Positions 54,632 to 63,731 of a stretch of DNA of 64,000 bases are shown piece by piece. The notes below the pieces were generated by a model. It was not told the origin of the DNA. It made no database searches and was given only the letters and a program-made list of their open reading frames with translations. How positions within the stretch are numbered: position 1 is the stretch's first letter; the number at the start of each line of letters is the position of its first letter. The DNA comes from Tatlockia sp. (GTDB lineage: Bacteria > Pseudomonadota > Gammaproteobacteria > Legionellales > Legionellaceae), in contig JACCWI010000040.1 in NCBI GenBank assembly GCA_013697725.1, positions 1 through 64,000 of the forward strand. The letters run 5' to 3'. The translations under genes and the position numbers were made by a program.

Positions 54632-55195
54632 ATGGCTAATAATTCCTCACTGGCCAATCATCTCTTGATCGCCATGCCTTCCCTTAGTGAACCTAATTTC
54701 AAACATTCGGTTATTTATATTTGCGAGCATCATGTCCAGGGTACCGTGGGGTTGATTATCAATAGGCCTATGCAATTCCCTTTGGGTTTAGTTTTTGAGC
54801 AAATGCAAATTGAGCCCGTTACTATTGACCAGAATAAGCTTCCTCTCCTTTTTGGTGGTCCTGTGCAGCCTGAGCGCGGTTTTGTGATTCATCGTCCACT
54901 CGGTGGGTGGCGTTCAAGTCTGGCTTTAGGAGATGATGTGACGGTAACTACTTCTAATGATATTATTCGCGCCATTGCTCAGAATAAAGGGCCCAAGGAT
55001 GTATTAGTGACTTTGGGCTATGCGGGCTGGGGAGAAAATCAAATTGAACAAGAAGTTCTTGATAATATTTGGCTAGTTTGTCCTTATAAAGCTGAATTAC
55101 TTTATGAAGTTCCTTTTTCAGAGCGCTGGGAATATGCAGGTTTAACCATCGGCGTAAAAATGAATCAATTAACTGATACTTCAGGCCATGCTTAA
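54632..55195 (+). CDS. yqgE: YqgE/AlgH family protein (UPF0301)
   Basis: 187 aa with the family signature: LANHLLIAMPSLSEPNFKHS, VIYICEH, GTVGLIINRP, LLFGGPVQPERGFVIH and VTLGYAGWGENQIEQE. The biochemical role is not established. GGGAGG lies before the ATG. It begins the yqgE-ruvX-pyrB unit, an arrangement seen in pseudomonads, where pyrR lies between ruvX and pyrB; here pyrR is absent. Confidence 0.94.
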   Translation: MANNSSLANHLLIAMPSLSEPNFKHSVIYICEHHVQGTVGLIINRPMQFPLGLVFEQMQIEPVTIDQNKLPLLFGGPVQPERGFVIHRPLGGWRSSLALGDDVTVTTSNDIIRAIAQNKGPKDVLVTLGYAGWGENQIEQEVLDNIWLVCPYKAELLYEVPFSERWEYAGLTIGVKMNQLTDTSGHA

Positions 55196-55224
55196 ATTTA
55201 GTTTTGAATTAAAGGGTAGAATAA

Positions 55225-55644
55225 ATGTCAGATGGTGTTTTCCTTGGTTTTGATTTTGGTTATAAGCGTATTGGCGTGGCAGTCGGACAGCAAATTACTT
55301 GCCAAGCCCGTCCTTTACAGACTCTCGATGCTAATCGCGGCGTGCCTAATTGGGATGTGGTACAAAAATTGGTTAGAGAATGGCGGCCAAAGGGTCTTAT
55401 TGTAGGGTTACCAACCTGTATTGATGATAGTGAGCAATATACTACAAAAGCTGCACGCGTTTTCGCCAACAAATTAGCCAGTCTTTTTTTGCTTCCGGTT
55501 CATCTTGTCGATGAACGCTTATCAACGGTTGAAGCGCGTTCCCGATTGTTTGCTGAAGGCGGATATCGTAAAATCAAGCAATCCCAAGTCGATAGCTTTG
55601 CTGCTTGTGTTATTCTTGAGCAGTGGCTGCAACATCCAGAATAA
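55225..55644 (+). CDS. ruvX: RuvX/YqgF, RNase-H-fold putative Holliday junction resolvase
   Basis: 139 aa. RNase H fold with the first catalytic Asp in FLGFDFGYKRIGVAVG, VGLPTCIDDS and the C-terminal DERLSTVEARSRL and QVDSFAACVILEQWL, including the last acidic residue. YqgF proteins act in pre-16S rRNA 5' processing and/or resolve junctions. AAAGGG precedes the start. pyrB starts four bases after its stop. Confidence 0.94.
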   Translation: MSDGVFLGFDFGYKRIGVAVGQQITCQARPLQTLDANRGVPNWDVVQKLVREWRPKGLIVGLPTCIDDSEQYTTKAARVFANKLASLFLLPVHLVDERLSTVEARSRLFAEGGYRKIKQSQVDSFAACVILEQWLQHPE

Positions 55645-55648
55645 AAAT

Positions 55649-56557
55649 ATGAAACATTTTTTAGAGATTAGTCAATTATTGCCGCAGCAAATTTTTTCCC
55701 TGCTTGACCGCGCCCTCTATTTAAAAAAAACGGGAAAATTTCCTTCCTTAAGTGAATATACGGTAGCCAACCTTTTCTACGAAAATAGTACCAGAACTCG
55801 TGTTAGTTTTGAACTGGCTGCCAAGCGTTTAGCCATGTCCGTTGTCAATTTGGATTTGCAAAATTCTTCTGAAACCAAAGGGGAGGTAATTGAAGATACC
55901 ATTAATAACCTCGCGGCAATGGGTATAAACCTTTTTGTAATTAGACATAGTCAAGATGGCATGCAAAATAGGCTGGCAGATAAATTAGGGGCCAATATCC
56001 ATATTGTTAATGCTGGTGATGGTCAACATGCCCATCCCAGTCAGGCGCTGCTCGATTTTATGACTATAAGTGAGCAAAAACCTGATTTTAGCCAACTCAA
56101 AATTGCTATTATTGGGAATATTCGTCATTCCCGAGTAGCTAATTCCCTCCAATGTCTTTGCGCGGCGGTTAAGGTAGGTAAGTTAAGCTTGGTTGCTCCT
56201 CAAATTTGGCAACCGGAAAAAATACATTATGGGGAGCAGACTGATTCTTTACTAGAAGGGCTAGCCGATGCAGATGTTGTGATTTGTCTGCGCGTGCAGC
56301 ATGAACGCCTGGAAGAAAATGAGCAGATGGATCTACAAATTTATCGCCAACAGTTTGCTTTAACACAAGACCGAATTAAACATGCCAAACCCGATGCAAT
56401 GGTCATGCATCCTGGGCCGATGAACCGCGGAGTTGAAATCGATTGCCTAGTCGCCGATGGCCCCCAATCTTATATTCTGCAACAAGTACGAAATGGTGTG
56501 TTCATGCGTATGGCAATTTTAGAGTCTTTAATTAGTCAAGAAAATCGTGATTATTAA
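55649..56557 (+). CDS. pyrB: aspartate carbamoyltransferase catalytic chain
   Basis: Commits carbamoyl phosphate to pyrimidine synthesis. 302 aa from ATG 55649; a same-frame reading from 55505 overlaps ruvX and contains a spurious leader. Carbamoyl-phosphate site FYENSTRTRVSFELAAKRL, the HAHPSQALLDF motif and VMHPGPMNRGVEID. No regulatory chain gene (pyrI) and no pyrC follow. The ribosome binding site is weak, so translation may rely on coupling to ruvX. Confidence 0.95.
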   Translation: MKHFLEISQLLPQQIFSLLDRALYLKKTGKFPSLSEYTVANLFYENSTRTRVSFELAAKRLAMSVVNLDLQNSSETKGEVIEDTINNLAAMGINLFVIRHSQDGMQNRLADKLGANIHIVNAGDGQHAHPSQALLDFMTISEQKPDFSQLKIAIIGNIRHSRVANSLQCLCAAVKVGKLSLVAPQIWQPEKIHYGEQTDSLLEGLADADVVICLRVQHERLEENEQMDLQIYRQQFALTQDRIKHAKPDAMVMHPGPMNRGVEIDCLVADGPQSYILQQVRNGVFMRMAILESLISQENRDY

Positions 56558-56631
56558 AATTATTGCATATTTATTGTAATAGGAATCCATATTATCTACA
56601 ATAAGTCCTAATTTTTTATCTGGGATTTGTA

Positions 56632-59600
56632 ATGATTGGGATGCAGCTAGTTCGCCATATGGGTATTGGATTACAGTCTGTGGTTAGAGCACTTGGGCGA
56701 GTTGGTCTTGCTTCCTCTTACTTCATCCGGGATGCTTTCAGGGCTCACTATAATATTATCGGACAATTTACCGCACCAATTGAGCAGGAATTATTAGGCA
56801 TTGAACCCCCAAGTCACACCACTCTTAATTATCTCGGTCAACTTGCACTTACTCCACTGGCTATTGTTAGTTGGCTAATAGCTCTAACCATCGCACCCCT
56901 GTTATATAATTCCTGGCGCCTACTTAAACCTGCCTTTCTATTCACAGCCAATTTAGCTTTATTAGATTTACCTCCTGAGGCACAAATTAAGTTATCTGAC
57001 GAAGAGAAAGCCAAATATAATAAAATGGCTCTGTTACGTTTCATCTATGGTTTACCCGGGATAATTTTAAGCGTTTTGCTCGGTTTTACTGCAACAATGT
57101 TTTTAGCCGCTGGACGCATAGTATTAAATTCTATCCAAACTTTATTTAGGGCCGCAGTTTTTATAACGAGCTTTGCTTTGGATAAAGAAGACCAAGAGAA
57201 AATTAAGCAATATAGTCTAGAAAACAATGATCGTTCTCGCTTAAAAACCTACGGTTTTGGATTTATTGGCCTAATTTTAGGCCTGTGCCTTGGTGCTTTG
57301 GGATTTAATTTGGTGATTTTGACCCGTATTATCACCAATTCTTACCAAAATATTAAGCAACTGGCTCTTTCAGGGCTGAATTTAGCACGCCATGAGGATG
57401 AGCAAAAAGAAGGCTCTTTTAAATTCGATACGGAGCAAGCTCAGCGTAAACTAGTTTTAGGTGCTCCTGGTCTTATCCTGGGATTGCTAAGTTTCAGCTT
57501 GGGTTTAATGGCTGGCATTATTGAACGAACTATTATTCAAAGCTGGAAAACGGCAAAAGACCTTTCAAAAAGAATTACAAAATTAGCTTTCCTCTACCAG
57601 GAAGAACAATCAACAACTCAGCTAGCAAACCTTACAAGTACATTGCAGCAGGGTTCTAATTTAGATTACTACTTGTTTGGTGCACCTGGCCTGCTCCTTG
57701 GCACGATTGCAGGTAGCATTGGTTTTGGCACAATGAGTCTCTGGCGAGTGATTGTTAATTCCTGGTTAACTGCCAGGAGACAAATTATCAAGCTAACTAA
57801 TTTGGCTTTGCACAAAGATGACCTAGCACCAGTTCCGGTTGAGAAGCGTCTTGATAACTATTTTGATATTTACTTATTAGGCGCACCTGGCTTTATAATC
57901 GGAACTCTTGTTGGTTCATGTGGTTTCATTGTATTTATTTTTGGTCGAATTATTACAAACTCACTGAAGTCAGCACTCAGTGTTAGTGGTTCGGGAATTA
58001 ATTTAGCGCTCCATGAAGAAGAACAAATCTCCATCGGTTTGGAAAATGATCACAGACCAGAATATATGATTTATGGTTTAGGGCTTTTGGGCGTAGTTAT
58101 AGGCTCATTTGGCGCAACTTTAGGTTTTTCTTTTGCTTTGATTCGTCGAACATTAATTGAAAGTGCTAAATCAGCTTATCTAAGCTTTGAGGTCATCATT
58201 AACGAAGCGAAAATGATTGCAGAAGACGCAAGACCCGAGTACCTAGTCGAGATTGAACCTAAGGGGATTGTAAGCCCGATTTTAATCACAAAGACCGAAA
58301 GTCGTTCCATCTTTGATCAATTTTTCTTGGGCGGGCCAGGATTAGTACTTGGCGGTCTTCTCGGTTCTTTAGCTACCCTAGTTATTTTAGCAAGGCAGAC
58401 AATAAGCCAATCTTATTTAAGTGCCAAGCACAGTTTTGCTTCTGTTACCAACCTTGGGTTGCATCCGGATCATCAAATAAAAAATTTAGCTCTGTTCGCT
58501 GATAAACGCCAGGACAAACAAAAATACATTTTTGGTCTTCCCGGAGTTTTACTTGGAGGCGTAGCCGGCATTCTGGGTTTTTTCATAATTGGAGTTGCTC
58601 GAAATTCCTTTGAAAGTTCAATAAGACTTAGTGTTAGTTCTTTAAATACTGTACGTAACGAACAGTTGAAGGAGGATTTTGCGAAAGATCCTCGTAATGG
58701 ATTTTTTAAGTATATTTTGGGTTTTCCTGGGCTGATTATTGGTACGGTTTTAGGCGCCTCAATAGTTTCAATTGTTCTATTAAATAAATCACGAATTCAG
58801 AGCTGGCTTACGACTAGAGAATTTTTTGAACTTATGGTGAGAGGAGCTTTTTCATTAGGTGAGCGTATACAAGAAATAGAGGATGAACCAACTAATTCTT
58901 TAGATGAAGGGCGTTCAAAATTTGAACGCTATGCCTTAGGTGGCCCTGGACTATTCGTAGGTCTTTTGTCTGGTTTGGTGGCTGCAACTTTTTTACTTAT
59001 TGGTCGATCTTTAATTAATTCTTATCAATCTGGTCTTATTGTTTCAATCCAGATAACCAATCTGGGACTTGAATCAGAAAAACAGATTGAAAGCGAAATA
59101 GATAGAGATCCACGGTCTAGGTTTTCGAAATTCTTTTTAGGTTTTCCTGGCCTAGTGCTTGGTGGGATAGTAGGTGTTTTTGGTTTTATGGCAGCAATTG
59201 TTGGTCGTTCGCTAAATGAGTCCTACAAAAATATTAGGCGACTTGTTATCTCGGGAATTAATTTCGCGAGTTATGGAGATGACCAACTTCCAGATTCTTT
59301 TAAATTTGATAGCAGCAATTTTGGGCAAAAATATATTTTAGGCTTCCCTGGTTTAGTTTTAGGAATTTTAATAGCGCCAATTGGCACTCTTATTCGAGGT
59401 TCAATTCGCACCGTAGTAGAAAGTTGGAAAACTGCTACTATTGTTTATGCCGAGATAGCTAATCTTGCCAAAGAAACAACTTATGAATTAGGCACCGAAG
59501 AAAACTTCGAATTAAGTTTTGATCCTGAAGATGAAGGATTTACTGAGCAAGGCTTTATTACTTTTGAAGGAATTCAGTTGCAGACTAAGCCGTTTTCCTT

Positions 59601-61329
59601 CGTTAACCATTATTTTTTTGGGGCTCCGGGATTTTTATTAGGATTAATCGTAGGTGGCCTTGGTTTTACCAGCATTATTGTTGGCCGGATTTGGCAGGAG
59701 TCCAAGCTGAGTGCTATCAATGTTTTTTGGTTTTCTGTATCTCAAGCGCTTGATGAAAATTATGAGCTCAAGATTATAGAGCCTCCTCGCAGCAAAAAAT
59801 TAAAATATGGTTTTGGTCTACCCGGTTTTATTTTAGGTGGATTGGCGGGGGCCGTGAGTTTTGCTGCAATCGGCTGTGCGCGGTTAATCGACAATTCAGC
59901 GATCAGTACTATAAAATTGTTAGCCTCAGCTATTAACCTTATACGTCATAAACAAATTGCGGGTTCTTTAAAAGAAGATAAGCGAAGTGAATCTCAAAAG
60001 CGTTTGGGCATCCCTGGCTTGGTTATTGGATCTCTTATTGCTCCTGTTGCTCTTATACTAGCGCTTGCAGAGAGAGCGATTATTGAAACCCTAAAGACGA
60101 CTACAGAGCTTTTTATTCTGCTCACTAGTCAAGCTTTTTCTTCTAAAATTTCATCAAAAGAGAGTTTTAGAGATCAACGCTTTAAGGTTCTAATGCCTAG
60201 TTTTGGTCCGCGAAGCACGTTAGATATTTACTTCTTTGGTTTTTTTGGCCTTGTATTCGGTGTGGTTTCCGGAGCCCTGGGTTTTTTAGGGGTTGGAATC
60301 ATCAGGGGAATTGACAATAGCATTTCTTCAGGGCATTTAGCTTTTGTTTATGTCGCTAATCAACATGAAGGCTATTCATACCAACAATTGAATGAAAGTG
60401 ATGAGCGTAGTTGGTTTGAAAAATTTGTATTGGGTGCGCCCGGAATCTTGCTAGGATCTTTTCTGGGTGGATTGAAATTAATAGGTATTAGTTTTGTAAA
60501 ATTATCAGAGCAATCGTTTATTTCATGGCGGGCATTGTCGGGTTCAATAGTCAATGGCAGTTTGGAATTACCTGTATTTGAGGGGTTAAGCGCTGATAAT
60601 CGCAAGGCTAATAAAAAAATTCTAGGCGGCCTTGGTTATTTGCTAGCTCTAGTGACTACTCTGGTTCCAGCTACCGTATTTTTTACTGCAAAGAAATTTT
60701 TACTTGCCTCGGCACTCGCAATTGGATTGCTAGGCTCACCTATTGTTGCTGCTTTAAAATGGGCAAAACAAGCCTTTATAGCACCTCGTTTTGAGAAAAG
60801 AGTAAACAATATTAAGGTTGATGAAACGGAACAACGCTTTAAAAATCTTTACTCTTCACTCTCGCCCTTTGGCCTACTTAATGAAAATGAAGCAATTAAA
60901 TCCCATCAAGATGGACGTAAAGGGCCGGCAACTTTTATCCGTAAGGCTTTAACCTTGGATATTTCAACTCCAACCGAAGAGATCCTGGAGGAATTGCTAT
61001 TAAATTATAGGCAGAGCAAAAATCAAGCTGAGTTTCTTAACTCGGATAAAGAATTTGACGCGATTATCGAATCAATCAAAGATCATTACAGAGCTTTGAG
61101 CTGTACGGAACACGAGCAATTTCAAATTAAACCCAGGGAAGAGCAGATAGAAGAGGTTGGCGCCTTTGTCAGGGATTATCTTAGAGCTAAGAAAAATAAT
61201 GTTCCAGACGGATTATATTCTAAAAATGAATTATCCTGGACGGCAGTGTTTTGGGGTAGGAGTCAAGCAAACATCGCCCAGGATGCGGTCTTAGATCTTG
61301 GCACAGACCCTATGTACAAGATGGTTTAA
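56632..61329 (+). CDS. giant protein of tandem glycine-rich membrane-like repeats, unknown
   Basis: 1,565 aa, not recognised. Some 17-19 repeats of about 65-72 residues run from about residue 68 to 1382. The unit reads roughly Y-x-L-G-x-P-G-L-x-x-G, GxxGF, then R-x-I-x-N-S-x-x-[ST]-A and N-L-A-L with a charged linker. Examples are LGAPGLILGLLSFSLGL (276), FGAPGLLLGTIAGSIGF (349), LGAPGFIIGTLVGSCGF (416), LGFPGLVLGGIVGVFGF (836) and FGAPGFLLGLIVGGLGF (996). Each has one to two hydrophobic helices with glycine-zipper spacing. There is no signal peptide. The last ~180 residues are soluble and charged. It may insert in membranes; a host-membrane effector or an internal membrane scaffold are both possible. 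It follows pyrB after 74 bases. Confidence 0.75.
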   Translation: MIGMQLVRHMGIGLQSVVRALGRVGLASSYFIRDAFRAHYNIIGQFTAPIEQELLGIEPPSHTTLNYLGQLALTPLAIVSWLIALTIAPLLYNSWRLLKPAFLFTANLALLDLPPEAQIKLSDEEKAKYNKMALLRFIYGLPGIILSVLLGFTATMFLAAGRIVLNSIQTLFRAAVFITSFALDKEDQEKIKQYSLENNDRSRLKTYGFGFIGLILGLCLGALGFNLVILTRIITNSYQNIKQLALSGLNLARHEDEQKEGSFKFDTEQAQRKLVLGAPGLILGLLSFSLGLMAGIIERTIIQSWKTAKDLSKRITKLAFLYQEEQSTTQLANLTSTLQQGSNLDYYLFGAPGLLLGTIAGSIGFGTMSLWRVIVNSWLTARRQIIKLTNLALHKDDLAPVPVEKRLDNYFDIYLLGAPGFIIGTLVGSCGFIVFIFGRIITNSLKSALSVSGSGINLALHEEEQISIGLENDHRPEYMIYGLGLLGVVIGSFGATLGFSFALIRRTLIESAKSAYLSFEVIINEAKMIAEDARPEYLVEIEPKGIVSPILITKTESRSIFDQFFLGGPGLVLGGLLGSLATLVILARQTISQSYLSAKHSFASVTNLGLHPDHQIKNLALFADKRQDKQKYIFGLPGVLLGGVAGILGFFIIGVARNSFESSIRLSVSSLNTVRNEQLKEDFAKDPRNGFFKYILGFPGLIIGTVLGASIVSIVLLNKSRIQSWLTTREFFELMVRGAFSLGERIQEIEDEPTNSLDEGRSKFERYALGGPGLFVGLLSGLVAATFLLIGRSLINSYQSGLIVSIQITNLGLESEKQIESEIDRDPRSRFSKFFLGFPGLVLGGIVGVFGFMAAIVGRSLNESYKNIRRLVISGINFASYGDDQLPDSFKFDSSNFGQKYILGFPGLVLGILIAPIGTLIRGSIRTVVESWKTATIVYAEIANLAKETTYELGTEENFELSFDPEDEGFTEQGFITFEGIQLQTKPFSFVNHYFFGAPGFLLGLIVGGLGFTSIIVGRIWQESKLSAINVFWFSVSQALDENYELKIIEPPRSKKLKYGFGLPGFILGGLAGAVSFAAIGCARLIDNSAISTIKLLASAINLIRHKQIAGSLKEDKRSESQKRLGIPGLVIGSLIAPVALILALAERAIIETLKTTTELFILLTSQAFSSKISSKESFRDQRFKVLMPSFGPRSTLDIYFFGFFGLVFGVVSGALGFLGVGIIRGIDNSISSGHLAFVYVANQHEGYSYQQLNESDERSWFEKFVLGAPGILLGSFLGGLKLIGISFVKLSEQSFISWRALSGSIVNGSLELPVFEGLSADNRKANKKILGGLGYLLALVTTLVPATVFFTAKKFLLASALAIGLLGSPIVAALKWAKQAFIAPRFEKRVNNIKVDETEQRFKNLYSSLSPFGLLNENEAIKSHQDGRKGPATFIRKALTLDISTPTEEILEELLLNYRQSKNQAEFLNSDKEFDAIIESIKDHYRALSCTEHEQFQIKPREEQIEEVGAFVRDYLRAKKNNVPDGLYSKNELSWTAVFWGRSQANIAQDAVLDLGTDPMYKMV

Positions 61330-61334
61330 AACTT

Positions 61335-62033
61335 TTAGGATACAGGGAGGTTCTTGATAGCCTCCTGCAACCCTTCCTGCGACCCTATTTCATAAAAACG
61401 CTCGAATACTTCATAGCCACCCAATTTTTGATCGAGGGATACTTTATGAAAGAACTCAGCTAAATCAAAGCAATTGTTAGCCTTAAATTTTTCCAATTCT
61501 ATGCCACTGAGGATCGAAAGCCCATAATCGATATATTCCATTGCTAAGTTGAGGTGGTATTTGTTGTATTCAAGGATAAGGTTTTTATCAAAGAAAACAT
61601 TAGAGCGCTCCCATTGATTATTATTTTTAAATACTGCCATTAAAGCCGGGTTTGATCTTTGGTAAAAATAGTGCTCCATTGCCCTAAAATCGATAGGAAG
61701 ATAAGAATCACCATAGAGAACAAAAAATGTATCCCCTAAAAGGGGCAAAGCTTGTTTTAAGGCGCCGCCAGTCCCTAGTGGATTTTCTCCATCCCAAGAA
61801 TAGTGAAGATCTAAACCAAAGGCTTGGCCTTGCCCAATAGCTGCTTCAATTTGTTCACCAAAATGGCCAACACAGAGTACAACTTTCTTTATTCCTTGAT
61901 GCTGTAGATAGCGTAGCTGATGACAAATGAAATAATCCCCCTTAACTTCAATTAAGGATTTTGGTATTCTCTCTGTTAAAGGATGCATTCTAGTAGCAAG
62001 TCCTCCAGCTAAAATGGCAACGGTCAATCTCAT
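61335..62033 (-). CDS. sugar-phosphate nucleotidyltransferase
   Basis: 232 aa with the NTP-transferase start VAILAGGLATRMHPLTERIP, followed by KSLIEVKGDYFI, and GENPLGTGGALKQALPLL. FVLYGDSYLP contains the metal-binding aspartate. It resembles the small HddC/MurU-type enzymes that activate heptose, mannose or MurNAc phosphates; the substrate cannot be told from sequence. It is divergent from the oxidoreductase gene, suggesting one glycoconjugate locus. Its 3' end is five bases from the end of the repeat-protein gene. Confidence 0.85.
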   Translation of the reverse strand: MRLTVAILAGGLATRMHPLTERIPKSLIEVKGDYFICHQLRYLQHQGIKKVVLCVGHFGEQIEAAIGQGQAFGLDLHYSWDGENPLGTGGALKQALPLLGDTFFVLYGDSYLPIDFRAMEHYFYQRSNPALMAVFKNNNQWERSNVFFDKNLILEYNKYHLNLAMEYIDYGLSILSGIELEKFKANNCFDLAEFFHKVSLDQKLGGYEVFERFYEIGSQEGLQEAIKNLPVS

Positions 62034-62156
62034 AATACCCTCTTAGTTCTTAACCTGAATGTTTGGTTGACCTATCGAATAAAATTGCCAACAGCTCAAT
62101 ATGATGATATCAATTGAAACCATAATTTTTGCAAGGTATTTAAAAGGTTAGATCAC

Positions 62157-63569
62157 TTGGATGCTCTGATGCCTAAGGTTATTACAAAAAAAACTCCTCG
62201 TCTTGCTATAATTGGTGCCGGACCTTCAGGTTTGGCGGTTGGACAATTTCTCAATGAGCCCTGTGAAATTTTAGAAGCTAAAGCGCATGTAGGCGGTCAT
62301 GCAGCTTCTTTTCAATCCCAAGGCTTTACCTTTGATTACGGCCCGCATATTTTATTTTCCCGTGATCAGGCAATTCTTGATTTTATCATAGCGATTTTAG
62401 GGCAAAATGTGAGTCGCTGTAAGCGTAATAATAAAATTTTATTTAAAGATAAATTACTTAAATACCCCTTTGAAAATAATTTAAGCGCTTTGGATCTCGA
62501 AGATAACTATGAATGTATACGCCATTTTATTTTTAATCCCTATCAACAAAAATACGCAGTTCCCACTAATATGAGGGAATGGTTTTTAAAGACTTTTGGT
62601 GAGGGAATTTGTACACGTTATCTTTTTCCTTACAATGAAAAGGTATGGAATGTTCCGGTTGAAGAACTTTCTATGTCAATGTCCGATCGTATTCCTAATC
62701 CACCAGCAGAGGATATTTTGAAGTCAGCTTTAGGCTATAATACAGAAGGTTATTTACACCAACTTTATTATTTTTACCCTAAAAAGGGTGGTTATCAGGC
62801 GATATCTGAGGCTTTGAAAAAAGGGCTTTCAATTCGCTATAATTTTAAAGTTAACAAGATTCAGAGAGTTAATGAGAGATTAAGGGTATTAGATGCGCTG
62901 GGAAACTTTGAAGAGTATGAACAGCTGATCTCAACCATGCCAGTCCACGAGCTCCTAAACCAGCTAGACTTTATAATTCCGGAAGAAATTGCTGAGGCCG
63001 CAGAGCAGTTAATAGTTAATCCCATGTTTGTTATTTCTTTTGGTATCAAAGGTGTCGATACCAATCAATTCACCGCTGTATATTTCCCTGAGCCCGAATT
63101 CCTGGTTAATCGTATCAGCTTTCCCTGTACCTTTTCAGAAGAGAATGGACCTAAAGGACATTGGAGTTTACAGGCTGAAATTACTTGCGCTAAAAACTCT
63201 CCGAATTGGCTTAAAAGCAATGAAGAAATTTTAACTCACGTCAGAGAAGGTTTGCAGCAGCGAAAAATTCTACCTGAGGATGAGCAAATAATTTTTACAA
63301 AAATCGAGCGAGTTGAGAACTCTTATGTGGTTTATAATCAGGGCTATGAGGAAAAAGCCCAGAAGCTAAGGGAGTGGTTTGCTACAATGGGCATCCATTT
63401 GCTTGGGCGCTTTAGTTATTTTGAGTATATTAATGTCGATATGGCTATTTCAAGAGCAACCAAGCTTGCCGCCTTATTTAACGAAGATTCAAGCACTGAA
63501 TCCACGAAAACTGATTATTTGGCTAAAGCCTTAGCAAAAATAACTAAAATAGAACAGGTTGAGTTATAA
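62157..63569 (+). CDS. FAD-dependent oxidoreductase, UDP-galactopyranose-mutase/amine-oxidase-like
   Basis: 470 aa. Dinucleotide-binding start LAIIGAGPSGLAVGQFL, then FEILEAKAHVGGHAAS-like FAD contacts, and GFTFDYGPHILFSRD, which resembles the GPHIF segment of UDP-galactopyranose mutase. ISTMPVHELL and a C-terminal FAD motif region (LLGRFSYFEYINVDMAISR) fit the family. The start is TTG 62157 behind AAAAGG, or ATG 62169 without a clear site. The neighbours, a nucleotidyltransferase and a glycosyltransferase, suggest sugar or lipid-linked glycan modification. Confidence 0.78.
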   Translation: MDALMPKVITKKTPRLAIIGAGPSGLAVGQFLNEPCEILEAKAHVGGHAASFQSQGFTFDYGPHILFSRDQAILDFIIAILGQNVSRCKRNNKILFKDKLLKYPFENNLSALDLEDNYECIRHFIFNPYQQKYAVPTNMREWFLKTFGEGICTRYLFPYNEKVWNVPVEELSMSMSDRIPNPPAEDILKSALGYNTEGYLHQLYYFYPKKGGYQAISEALKKGLSIRYNFKVNKIQRVNERLRVLDALGNFEEYEQLISTMPVHELLNQLDFIIPEEIAEAAEQLIVNPMFVISFGIKGVDTNQFTAVYFPEPEFLVNRISFPCTFSEENGPKGHWSLQAEITCAKNSPNWLKSNEEILTHVREGLQQRKILPEDEQIIFTKIERVENSYVVYNQGYEEKAQKLREWFATMGIHLLGRFSYFEYINVDMAISRATKLAALFNEDSSTESTKTDYLAKALAKITKIEQVEL

Positions 63570-63731
63570 ATTTTGTTAACAGTTTTTATAATCTAAAATT
63601 TTTCAAATAAAAATGAGTGCTTCTATTGTTAAATCCGCTTACTATAAATTTTATTAGATTTTGGCTTAGCCCCTTAATACCGTGCTTTAGCTGCTTTTGT
63701 ATTAGCTCAATTAAAATTAGGTTGGAGAGAT

